Origin: Christensenella sp. UBA7597
Lineage (GTDB): Bacteria > Bacillota > Clostridia > Christensenellales > Borkfalkiaceae
DNA: 6,581 nt
Assembly: GCA_002474405.1 (NCBI GenBank)
Contig: DLQW01000037.1
Location: forward strand, 34,749 to 41,329
Reading direction: 5' to 3'
In this document: in pieces, positions 1 through 5,670 of the stretch
Layout: each line of letters opens with the position of its first letter
How positions within the stretch are numbered: position 1 is the stretch's first letter
Position numbers and translations under genes: made by a program
The notes under the pieces: generated by a model
What the model was told of the DNA's origin: nothing
The model's database searches: none
What the model saw: only the letters and a program-made list of their open reading frames with translations

Positions 1-235
1 GGGTTCGCAGAAACAGGGCGAAGAGTTTGTCAAAGACCGTCTTTCCGAGTACGAAGAGGACGAAAAAAAGGTTTGGGATACGAATATTTTCGGCAGGTCT
101 TTAAAAGACATCGTCGCCGAAGACATGGCGCGCAAACCTTACGCGATGCCCGTGGAAGTGCGTAAAAAAATGCGCCGAGCCGTGGGCAGAATCGTCAACG
201 AAGGCAAGGGCGGAATCATCTGCATCCTGCTGTAA
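1..235 (+). CDS. spoIVA: Stage IV sporulation protein A, C-terminal end (partial at 5' edge)
   Basis: The reading frame enters at base 2 and stops with TAA at 233-235, giving 77 residues. I recognise the C-terminal domain of SpoIVA from the block VWDTNIFGRSL, the stretch AMPVEVRKKMRRAVGRIVNEG and the glycine-then-hydrophobic tail GGIICILL. Known of the family: SpoIVA is a cytoskeleton-like ATPase of the mother cell. It polymerises on the outer forespore membrane, is anchored there by SpoVM, and forms the basement layer of the spore coat. The extreme C-terminus is the part tied to SpoVM-dependent localisation in Bacillus subtilis, and the hydrophobic tail is kept here. The N-terminal GTPase-like ATPase domain lies outside the window and cannot be judged. 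No convincing terminator follows; 263-276 is only a weak AT-rich hairpin without a T-run. The gene marks the organism as a spore former. Family assignment is by recognition, not by search. Confidence 0.9.
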   Translation, partial: GSQKQGEEFVKDRLSEYEEDEKKVWDTNIFGRSLKDIVAEDMARKPYAMPVEVRKKMRRAVGRIVNEGKGGIICILL

Positions 236-297
236 TCCGTCTTTTGCAAACGAAAATAAAAAGGCTATATATAGTCTGAAAAGTTTTCGTCAGAACG

Positions 298-326
298 TTG
301 ACATGTAATAAAAACTATGTTATACT
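298..326 (+). promoter_or_regulatory. Sigma-A type promoter of the ABC exporter gene
   Basis: A perfect -35 hexamer TTGACA at 298-303 is followed by a 17-base spacer and a -10 hexamer TATACT at 321-326 (5 of 6 to consensus). Transcription would start near 333, leaving a leader of about 150 nt before the ATG at 485. The spacing and hexamers predict a strong housekeeping promoter, so the exporter is probably made during growth and is not tied to the sporulation gene upstream. Confidence 0.85.
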
Positions 327-373
327 ACCCTTGCAAAAACGTTTTTTCATCCATTTCCGGAGCGGGATAAACC

Positions 374-425
374 GCCGCGAAAAACCGTCGAAAAACCGCT
401 TCAAAAAACGGTTCGGCAACGCGGC
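374..425 (+). other. Nested inverted repeats in the ABC exporter leader
   Basis: In the 5' leader, GCCGCG at 374-379 is the exact reverse complement of CGCGGC at 420-425. Inside this pair, AACCG at 394-398 pairs with CGGTT at 409-413. A second copy of AACCG lies at 383-387, within the 10-base direct repeat CGAAAAACCG (378-387 and 389-398), so two inner pairings compete for the same CGGTT. No T-run follows, so this is not a plain terminator. I do not recognise a known riboswitch class. It may be a stability or attenuation element, or chance pairing in a short-period repeat. Confidence 0.35.
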
Positions 426-484
426 AAAAACACGGTACATAACGCGCGCACGCGAAAAATACAACAGGAAAAAACGGGAGAAGT

Positions 485-2362
485 ATGAATCGCTTTGAAA
501 ACGGCTCCGTGCCGCGAAGCAAGCAGGAACGTACCGACGTCGTTCCGGATTACGATTATCTTTTCGCTGAAACCACAACTAAAAAAGGGAAGAAAAAGAA
601 CGGATTTTTCGGCAAAATCGTTAAAATGAATTTTTGCCCGTTGCTTTTTTCTTCCCTTCTTTACATTTTCCAGACGGCGCCCGTGTGGCTGATGCCGCTG
701 GTTACGGCAGACGTCATCGACGCGGTTACGCGTGCGGTCGGCGGGGCGATTACGGCGCAGCAGGCGCTGAAAGCCGTCGGAATCGACGCGCTGATCATTA
801 CGATCGCCATTCTGCAGAACGAACCGGTAACGCTGCTGCGCACCGTTTTAACCAGTAAAATGCTGCGGCGCACGGGCGCGGGCATCAAAAGCAGCGTGGT
901 GCGGAAGCTGCAAAGCCTTTCCGTTACCTATGCGAAAGATATGGAAACGGGCAGAATCCAGTCGAAATTTTTAAAGGACACCGATGCGGTCGACGGACTT
1001 TTTTCCTGCCTCGTCAACACCATTATACCCAATATCATCAGCGCGGTTATCGCAACCGTCATCGCGCTTTCCAAAAACGGCGTCGTGGCGTTGTTTTTCC
1101 TGTGCGTCGTGCCGTTCAACGTCGCTTTGTCGCGGCTGTTTTCCAAAAAAATCCGCAAGCGTTACCGCGAACTCCGCGAACATACCGAATCGATGAGTTC
1201 CCGCCTTGCCACCATGCTCGAAATGCTCACCGTTACCAAGGCGCACGGGCTGGAACAAACGGAAATTTCGGCGGTGAATTCGTCCATTTCCGGCGTGGCG
1301 AACGCGGGGAAAAAGGTAGATTTAACCGGCGCCCGTTTCGGCTCGTGGGCATGGTGTCTCAACACGTTTTTGTCCGCCGCCTGCATGGTTTTCTGCGCCG
1401 TGCTTGCCATTCGCGGCAAAATTTCCGTGGGCGACATCGTGCTGTATCAAACGATGTTCGTATCGCTCAGCGGCTACGTTTCCACGCTCGTCAACGTTCT
1501 TCCCACGCTCGGTTCCGGGTTCGACGCGCTTTCTTCCGTTTCCGAAATTATGAGCGTGAAAGACGTGGAAATGAACATCGGCAAACGTTCCGTTCCGTCG
1601 ATTTCCGGCGACGTGGAATTTAAAAACGTCTATTATAAATATCCGGGCAGCGAAGAATACATCATCAAAAATTTATCGCTGAAAGTCAAAGCGGGGGAAT
1701 GTATCGCCGTCGTCGGCGCTTCCGGTTCGGGAAAGTCCACGATCATGAATCTCATCATCGGCTTTTTAACGCCCGTTTCGGGCAGCGTGCTCATCGACGG
1801 AAAACCGCTTTCCGAATGCAATCTTTCCGAATACCGTCATCATATCTCCGTGGTGCCGCAGAACAGCATTTTGTTTTCCGGCTCGATACGCGATAATATC
1901 ACTTACGGGCTTTCCCGCTACACCGAAGAGGAACTTTTCAAAGCGGTGGAACTCGCCGATCTCACCGAAGTCGTGAAAAACATGCCTTACGGCATCGATT
2001 CCGATGTCGGCGAACACGGCGATAAACTTTCCGGCGGGCAGAAACAGCGCGTAACCATCGCCCGCGCGCTCATCCGCAATCCCGCGATTCTCATTTTCGA
2101 CGAAGCCACCAGCGCGCTCGACAATATTTCCGAGTATCACGTGCAGAAAGCGATTTCTTCCTGCATCGCGGGCAGAACCACGTTCATCGTGGCGCATCGC
2201 CTTTCCACCATCCGCGGGGCGGACAGAATCATCGTCATGGAAAACGGCGAATGCGTCGAAGAGGGCACGTACGAAGAACTGATGGCGAAAAAGGGCAAAT
2301 TCTTCGAATTGAAAAATCTGAACGACGTCAACGCGAAAGCGGCGGAAGAAGCGCTGGCTTAG
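485..2362 (+). CDS. ABC exporter half-transporter (fused permease and ATPase)
   Basis: This is a complete 625-residue type IV ABC exporter subunit of the MsbA/LmrA-like group, which uses ATP hydrolysis to move a substrate outward across the cytoplasmic membrane. The membrane domain holds six likely helices, at about 49-74, 97-119, 171-195, 199-219, 285-309 and 314-340. The nucleotide-binding domain is complete: A-loop Tyr386, Walker A GASGSGKST at 411-419, Q-loop Gln459, signature LSGGQ at 515-519, Walker B ILIFD at 535-539 with catalytic Glu540, D-loop SALD at 543-546 and switch His571. Because both catalytic residues are present and no second half-transporter lies beside it, a homodimer is the simplest assembly. 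The N-terminal 48 residues are cytosolic, with a basic patch KKGKKK, and there is no C39 peptidase domain. The ATG at 485 has GGGAG at 476-480, four bases upstream. The substrate cannot be told from sequence; lipid, peptide or drug export are all possible. Confidence 0.93.
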   Translation: MNRFENGSVPRSKQERTDVVPDYDYLFAETTTKKGKKKNGFFGKIVKMNFCPLLFSSLLYIFQTAPVWLMPLVTADVIDAVTRAVGGAITAQQALKAVGIDALIITIAILQNEPVTLLRTVLTSKMLRRTGAGIKSSVVRKLQSLSVTYAKDMETGRIQSKFLKDTDAVDGLFSCLVNTIIPNIISAVIATVIALSKNGVVALFFLCVVPFNVALSRLFSKKIRKRYRELREHTESMSSRLATMLEMLTVTKAHGLEQTEISAVNSSISGVANAGKKVDLTGARFGSWAWCLNTFLSAACMVFCAVLAIRGKISVGDIVLYQTMFVSLSGYVSTLVNVLPTLGSGFDALSSVSEIMSVKDVEMNIGKRSVPSISGDVEFKNVYYKYPGSEEYIIKNLSLKVKAGECIAVVGASGSGKSTIMNLIIGFLTPVSGSVLIDGKPLSECNLSEYRHHISVVPQNSILFSGSIRDNITYGLSRYTEEELFKAVELADLTEVVKNMPYGIDSDVGEHGDKLSGGQKQRVTIARALIRNPAILIFDEATSALDNISEYHVQKAISSCIAGRTTFIVAHRLSTIRGADRIIVMENGECVEEGTYEELMAKKGKFFELKNLNDVNAKAAEEALA

Positions 2363-2423
2363 CAGAAAAATTTTTTCCGTCGGTTTTTTCTCCGTCCGCC
2401 GAATAATTCCGGGAAAAAGCGGC

Positions 2424-2429
2424 TATACT
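2424..2429 (+). promoter_or_regulatory. Possible -10 element before the 54-codon gene
   Basis: TATACT matches the sigma-A -10 consensus at five of six positions and lies 18 bases before the ribosome binding site GGGGAGG (2447-2453). I see no acceptable -35 hexamer 16-18 bases upstream and no TG extension, so this may be chance. Read-through from the ABC gene, which ends 99 bases before the small gene without an obvious terminator, is an equally good explanation. Confidence 0.25.
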
Positions 2430-2461
2430 TTTCCTGAAAAATATCCGGGGAGGCGCGCGGT

Positions 2462-2626
2462 ATGAGCAGACGTCCGAAACATAAAAACGGAAAAGTACGT
2501 AAGATGACGGAAGAGGAATACGAGGCGTACGTCATGTCTTTGAAAGAGCAGACTCCGCCGCTTGCGTATCGTAAGTACGCGAAAGAAGAAATCGAACCTT
2601 CGGGCGGGGAAAAGAAAGGGGTGTAA
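2462..2626 (+). CDS. Small hypothetical protein, 54 residues
   Basis: ATG at 2462 runs to TAA at 2624-2626. A strong ribosome binding site, GGGGAGG at 2447-2453, sits eight bases before the start, which is the best support that this is a real gene. The protein is charged throughout. Residues 1-14 are basic (MSRRPKHKNGKVRK), residues 15-30 form a likely acidic helix (MTEEEYEAYVMSLKEQ), a Thr-Pro-Pro turn follows at 31-33, and the tail is Lys/Glu/Gly rich. There is no membrane segment, signal peptide or cysteine pair. Codon use resembles the neighbours. It lies 99 bases after the ABC gene and 172 bases before the repeat-protein gene, which has its own promoter, so it is either monocistronic or a read-through product of the exporter transcript. 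I do not recognise a family; a small nucleic-acid- or protein-binding adaptor would fit the composition but is only a guess. Confidence 0.65.
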   Translation: MSRRPKHKNGKVRKMTEEEYEAYVMSLKEQTPPLAYRKYAKEEIEPSGGEKKGV

Positions 2627-2694
2627 AAAGCTGTCAAAGAAGCGAAAAAAATCGAAAAAACGCTTAAAAAATTGAGATTTATTTGTTAAAATCC

Positions 2695-2724
2695 TTGACC
2701 TTCCCGCGCCTTTTGTGCTATAAT
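2695..2724 (+). promoter_or_regulatory. Strong extended -10 promoter of the repeat-protein gene
   Basis: The -35 is TTGACC at 2695-2700 (5 of 6), the spacer is 18 bases, and the -10 is a perfect TATAAT at 2719-2724. The -10 is preceded by TG at 2716-2717 with one base between, a classic extended -10. An A/T-rich stretch upstream (about 2640-2690) could act as an UP element. Transcription would start near 2731, giving a leader of about 68 nt. This is the strongest-looking promoter in the window and predicts substantial expression in growing cells. Confidence 0.85.
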
Positions 2725-2738
2725 TAAATACGAACGGA

Positions 2739-2788
2739 GGGGAATTTTCCCCGAAATCGCAAAAAGCGGTTTCAAGAATAACTGAAAC
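2739..2788 (+). other. Two short hairpins in the leader of the repeat-protein mRNA
   Basis: GGGGA at 2739-2743 pairs with TCCCC at 2748-2752 around a four-base loop, very close to the expected 5' end of the transcript. A second stem pairs GTTTCA (2769-2774) with TGAAAC (2783-2788) around an eight-base loop and ends directly against the ribosome binding site GAGGTG at 2789-2794. The first could protect the mRNA 5' end and the second could modulate ribosome access. Both roles are inference; the pairings are visible. Confidence 0.4.
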
Positions 2789-2798
2789 GAGGTGTGTT

Positions 2799-5312
2799 AT
2801 GGCAGATTTGAACGCTCGGCAAGGGCAAAACGCAACGCGGAACTGGTCGGTGGCACAACGTAACGAAACGGCGTTGATGCTGGAGGATATGTACAGGGGG
2901 ATCGCCGGCGATCTGAAAGCCGTCAAGAAAGACATACTCACCGAAATGAAGTATTCTTCTTTGCAGAACGGCGTTATGTATCAGTCTTTCGAACAAGGCA
3001 ACAAAGATACATACGCGGAGCTGAAGAAGCAGCTTTCCGAAATCTGCGACCGCATGAACGCAAAGCTCGAAGAAACGGCGAAGAAATTGCAGGCTGCCGC
3101 CGCGAACTATCAGGCGAAAAGCGCCGTCGTTCCCGCGGCGGAAACGGTGCAGGCGGAACCGGCGGGCGAAAACGCGTCCGAAGCCGCCGATCGCGCCGTA
3201 ATGGAAATCAAGTATCTCTATTCGCAGAATCAGAGCATTTACGAATCGCTCTCTTCCGCGCTGAACGAACTGAAAGAAAGCGCGGGCGCGTTCAACGAAG
3301 AATTCGCCGCGAAAATAGAAGAAACGCTCGACGCGCTCGATGAAAAAATCGAAAATCTTCTCGCCAACGAAACCGACTACGATAAGGTTGCCGAAACGGT
3401 GAAAGAACGCGTTGCCGAAACACTGAATTTCGAAGAGCCGGATTACGATAAAATCGCGGAACTCGTCGCCGAAAAAACGGAAGCGCAGACGGCGGCGCAC
3501 AGCAAAGAAATTCTGGATACGCTCGCAGCCGTTCCCGCGGCGGAAAACGTGGATTATAACCGCATCGTAGACGAAGTGAGCGATAAGGTACTCGAAAAAG
3601 TTACCGAGCTACTGGAAGAAAAATCCAACGAAGAAAAAGAAACGAAGGGTTCCGCGGAATACGATCGCATCGTATACGGCACGGCGGAAAAAGTAATCGA
3701 ATCGCTGCCTCCCGTAGAACGCGTCGATTATACCCGCATCGCCGAAGCCAACGCGCTTACCGATGAAACGCTGGAAAAAATCGCGGAAGCCGTAGCGGCG
3801 AAAATTCAGATTCCCGAAGCGGAAACGCTCGATTACGATAAACTGGCGGAAACGCTTGCGGCGAAGATGCCCGTTCCCGAAGAAATCGATTACGATAAGC
3901 TTGCCGATACGGTGCTTGCAAAACTTCCCGCACCGGAAGAAATCGACTACGAAAAACTTGCCGATGCGGTGGTTTCTAAGATGCCCGTTCCCGAAGCGAT
4001 CGATTACGATAAACTTGCCGATACGGTGATCGCCAGACTTCCCGAAACGGAAACGCTCGATTATGAAAAAATCGCGGAAATCGCAAACAACGCGAACGAA
4101 ACCGTCGATTACGACAGGATTTCCGAAATCGTCAATACGGCGAACGATCCCGTGGATTACGAAAAGATTACCGAAATCGCCAACAACGCGGCGGCAAACG
4201 TCGTCGTTCCCGAAGCGGAAGAACCCGATTACGACGCGATGGCGGACGCGGTGCTTGCAAAACTGCCGGAATCGAAAGAAATCGATTACGAGCGTCTTGC
4301 TTACGCTGCGGCGTCCAAAGTGGAAATTCCCGAAACGGAAGCCATCGATTACGAAAAAATCGCAAACGACGTGGCTGCGAAAATCGATATTCCCGCTCCC
4401 GAACAGCTGGATTACGAACGCCTTGCTTCTTCCGTTGCGGAAAGAATCCCCGCGCCGGAACCCGCTACGTACGAAGTGCTGGTGGACGACGAGGGCGTGA
4501 AGAGCATCGCCGATACCGTCGCCGCGGCTGTGGTGGCGAATATTCCCGAAGCCAAAGCTCCCGAAGTGGATACCGAAGCGCTGGCGGGCGAGATTTCCGA
4601 AAAGATGGGCACGCCTTCCTACGAAACGATTCTCGATGACAGCGGCGCGCAGATGATTGCGGACGCGGTTGCGGAAAAACTTACCGCTTCCAATTACGGA
4701 ATCGCAACGCTGCCCCTGCTTACGGAAGAAAAACCCGTAGTGGTAGATGAAGTGGCTGTTACCGCGCCGGAGCCCGTCGAAGAAGTCGCGGAAGAGCCGA
4801 AAGAAGATCTCGTCATGCGCATCGACAGAAGCTTCACGGCAAAACTGAAGCAGAGCGACGACGAAGTGAAAGATCGTTACAGCATGATTAAAAACGCGTT
4901 GCTTTCGTATAAGAAAATCAAATCTACCGTCAGCTGGAATGCGGACAGATTTAATTGCGGCAGAGCCACGATTGCGAAAATGAACATCCGCGGAAAAACG
5001 CTTTGCGTGTATTTCGCGCTCGATCCGAAAGATCCCGCGTTCAAACAGACGATTTACAACCAGAAAGATATGAGCGAGCAGAAAGCTTACGCGCAGACGC
5101 CGTTCATGATGAAAATCAAGAGCGACCTCGCCGCGAAACGCGCGGTGCGCCTTGTGGAAACGCTGGCGGAACAAAAGGGCGTGGCGAAGAAAAAGGATTT
5201 CGAAGAAGTCGATTATAAAAAGACGTATCGTTATGCCGGCGACAGACAGCTCGAACTGACGGGCTTGCTCAGAAAATCGATGGGCAAACGCGCGGTATTC
5301 GATTTCGATTGA
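2799..5312 (+). CDS. Large acidic repeat protein of unknown function with a distinct C-terminal domain
   Basis: Complete 837-residue protein. The ATG at 2799 has GAGGTG at 2789-2794. There is no signal peptide or membrane segment, so it should be cytosolic. Residues 1-190 are mostly helical and carry the motif E-[MI]-K-Y-x3-Q-N-x3-Y-x-S twice, at 49-63 and 136-150. Residues 193-630 hold about 19 degenerate units that each open with D-Y-[DE]-[KR]-[IL]-A or a decayed form of it. The best preserved units are 19 residues (DYDKLADTVLAKLPAPEEI), with 16-residue Asn-rich variants and some longer ones. Residues 640-670 are a Pro/Glu/Val linker. Residues 671-795 form a different, more basic domain with RSFTAKLKQSDDEVKDRY, SYKKIKSTVSW and RGKTLCVYFALDP, followed by a Lys-rich tail. 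This last domain resembles one I have seen in clostridial hypothetical proteins, but I know no function for it. The gene stands between a strong promoter and a terminator, so it is probably monocistronic. A cytosolic scaffold or spacer protein fits best; the role is unknown. Confidence 0.9.
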   Translation: MADLNARQGQNATRNWSVAQRNETALMLEDMYRGIAGDLKAVKKDILTEMKYSSLQNGVMYQSFEQGNKDTYAELKKQLSEICDRMNAKLEETAKKLQAAAANYQAKSAVVPAAETVQAEPAGENASEAADRAVMEIKYLYSQNQSIYESLSSALNELKESAGAFNEEFAAKIEETLDALDEKIENLLANETDYDKVAETVKERVAETLNFEEPDYDKIAELVAEKTEAQTAAHSKEILDTLAAVPAAENVDYNRIVDEVSDKVLEKVTELLEEKSNEEKETKGSAEYDRIVYGTAEKVIESLPPVERVDYTRIAEANALTDETLEKIAEAVAAKIQIPEAETLDYDKLAETLAAKMPVPEEIDYDKLADTVLAKLPAPEEIDYEKLADAVVSKMPVPEAIDYDKLADTVIARLPETETLDYEKIAEIANNANETVDYDRISEIVNTANDPVDYEKITEIANNAAANVVVPEAEEPDYDAMADAVLAKLPESKEIDYERLAYAAASKVEIPETEAIDYEKIANDVAAKIDIPAPEQLDYERLASSVAERIPAPEPATYEVLVDDEGVKSIADTVAAAVVANIPEAKAPEVDTEALAGEISEKMGTPSYETILDDSGAQMIADAVAEKLTASNYGIATLPLLTEEKPVVVDEVAVTAPEPVEEVAEEPKEDLVMRIDRSFTAKLKQSDDEVKDRYSMIKNALLSYKKIKSTVSWNADRFNCGRATIAKMNIRGKTLCVYFALDPKDPAFKQTIYNQKDMSEQKAYAQTPFMMKIKSDLAAKRAVRLVETLAEQKGVAKKKDFEEVDYKKTYRYAGDRQLELTGLLRKSMGKRAVFDFD
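3375..4688 (+). repeat. Degenerate tandem repeat region encoding about 19 D-Y-x-[KR]-[IL] helical units
   Basis: Codes for residues 193-630 of the repeat protein. The anchoring Tyr (or its replacement) occurs at residues 194, 216, 253, 288, 311, 346, 365, 384, 403, 422, 438, 454, 478, 497, 518, 539, 558, 592 (decayed to Thr) and 608. The steps are mostly 19, with 16 and 19-24 common and a few of 34-37. In the consensus unit, hydrophobic residues at positions 2, 5, 9 and 13 lie on one helix face. A Pro near position 14 ends the helix and a Pro/Glu linker leads to the next unit. This predicts a chain of short amphipathic helices. Confidence 0.85.
3831..4058 (+). repeat. Core array of four contiguous 57-bp repeats
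   Basis: Four units of exactly 57 bp (3831-3887, 3888-3944, 3945-4001, 4002-4058) encode residues 345-420. Units 1 and 3 share the identical 19-mer aagatgcccgttcccgaag at 3864-3882 and 3978-3996. Units 2 and 4 share 26 of their first 27 bases. The alternation suggests that the last expansion copied a 114-bp pair of units. This is the most recently homogenised part of the repeat region. Confidence 0.8.
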
Positions 5313-5365
5313 TGTTGAATAACCGTCGGAAAAACTCCGGCGGACGAACCGAAAAGGAACAATGA

Positions 5366-5402
5366 GAGGGAGGGCTGAAAAAATTTTTTCGGCTCTCTTT
5401 CT
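5366..5402 (+). terminator. Hairpin terminator after the repeat-protein gene
   Basis: GGGCTG-type bases at 5370-5377 pair with 5390-5397 (CGGCTCTC) with two G-T wobbles. The stem continues into the complementary A6/T6 run at 5378-5389, and a short T-rich tail (TTTCTAT) follows. It lies 54 bases after the stop codon. A smaller hairpin (5325-5330 with 5336-5341) lies between the stop and this element but has no T-run. The interrupted T-tail makes the element less than ideal as a rho-independent terminator, though its position is right. Confidence 0.65.
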
Positions 5403-5404
5403 AT

Positions 5405-5612
5405 AAAAAACGGGGGAAAAACAGCCGTTTTATGTAAAAAAGCGGCTTGAATCTGTTTAAAAACGGATGCTTTTTTGAGAAGAAACGGGGTTAAAACGCG
5501 TAAAAACAGGCAAAAATTTCAAAAAAATGCCTTAAAAACACGCAAAAAACAGCATAAAAACGCGTTAAAAACACATAAAACAAGCCTTTTTCAGGCATAT
5601 AAAACCGAAAAT
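5405..5612 (+). other. Gene-free stretch of helically phased A/T-tracts (predicted bent DNA)
   Basis: The 358 bases between the repeat-protein gene and rnj hold the terminator and then this A-rich region. A- or T-runs of three to seven bases are centred near 5473.5, 5484, 5494.5, 5504, 5514, 5524, 5536, 5546.5, 5558, 5569, 5578.5 and 5589. Twelve tracts span 115.5 bp, a mean step of 10.5 bp, equal to the helical repeat of B-DNA. Further runs lie at 5405-5410, 5417-5421, 5428-5431, 5436-5441 and 5459-5463. Known: A-tracts in phase with the helix give strong intrinsic curvature. Short inverted repeats (AGGCA 5508-5512 with TGCCT 5528-5532; GCCT 5584-5587 with AGGC 5593-5596) and two copies of AAAACGCGT, 64 bp apart, also occur. 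The rnj promoter must lie in or just after this region, but I find no convincing -35/-10 pair. Confidence 0.6.
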
Positions 5613-5670
5613 AACGCGGTGGTCCGGTCCCGCAAGAACGTATCGGATAATTCAACTATTGCGAGGAATA

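Noticed and set aside
263..276. AT-rich hairpin after spoIVA as a terminator
   Set aside because: The stem is only five pairs with one wobble and is not followed by a T-run.
298..498. Possible leader peptide frame before the ABC exporter
   Set aside because: The TTG start is the -35 hexamer itself, upstream of the predicted transcript start, and it has no ribosome binding site.
2640..2665. AAGCG/CGCTT inverted repeat as a terminator of the 54-codon gene
   Set aside because: It is a five-pair stem with a 16-base A-rich loop, followed by A's and not T's.
3375..4688. The 57-bp repeats as a CRISPR array or iteron origin
   Set aside because: They lie wholly inside an open coding frame, keep the codon phase, vary mainly in ways that preserve the protein motif, and lack unique spacers.
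3609..5174. Long antisense open frame of 521 codons, and a similar one at 2772-3500, opposite the repeat gene
   Set aside because: Their products are Phe/Arg/His-rich. That is what the reverse complement of GAA/GAT-rich repeat codons gives, and they echo the sense repeats. There is no ribosome binding site or family resemblance.
5574..5603. CATATAAA at 5596-5603 with CATAAAA upstream, resembling a sporulation sigma-E promoter for rnj
   Set aside because: It lies in A/T-rich phased DNA where such matches are expected by chance. The -35 match is poor, and RNase J is not a typical sigma-E target.
5646..5651. GATAAT as a -10 for rnj
   Set aside because: It matches five of six positions, but the bases 17-18 upstream (TCCGGT) do not resemble a -35 and there is no TG extension.
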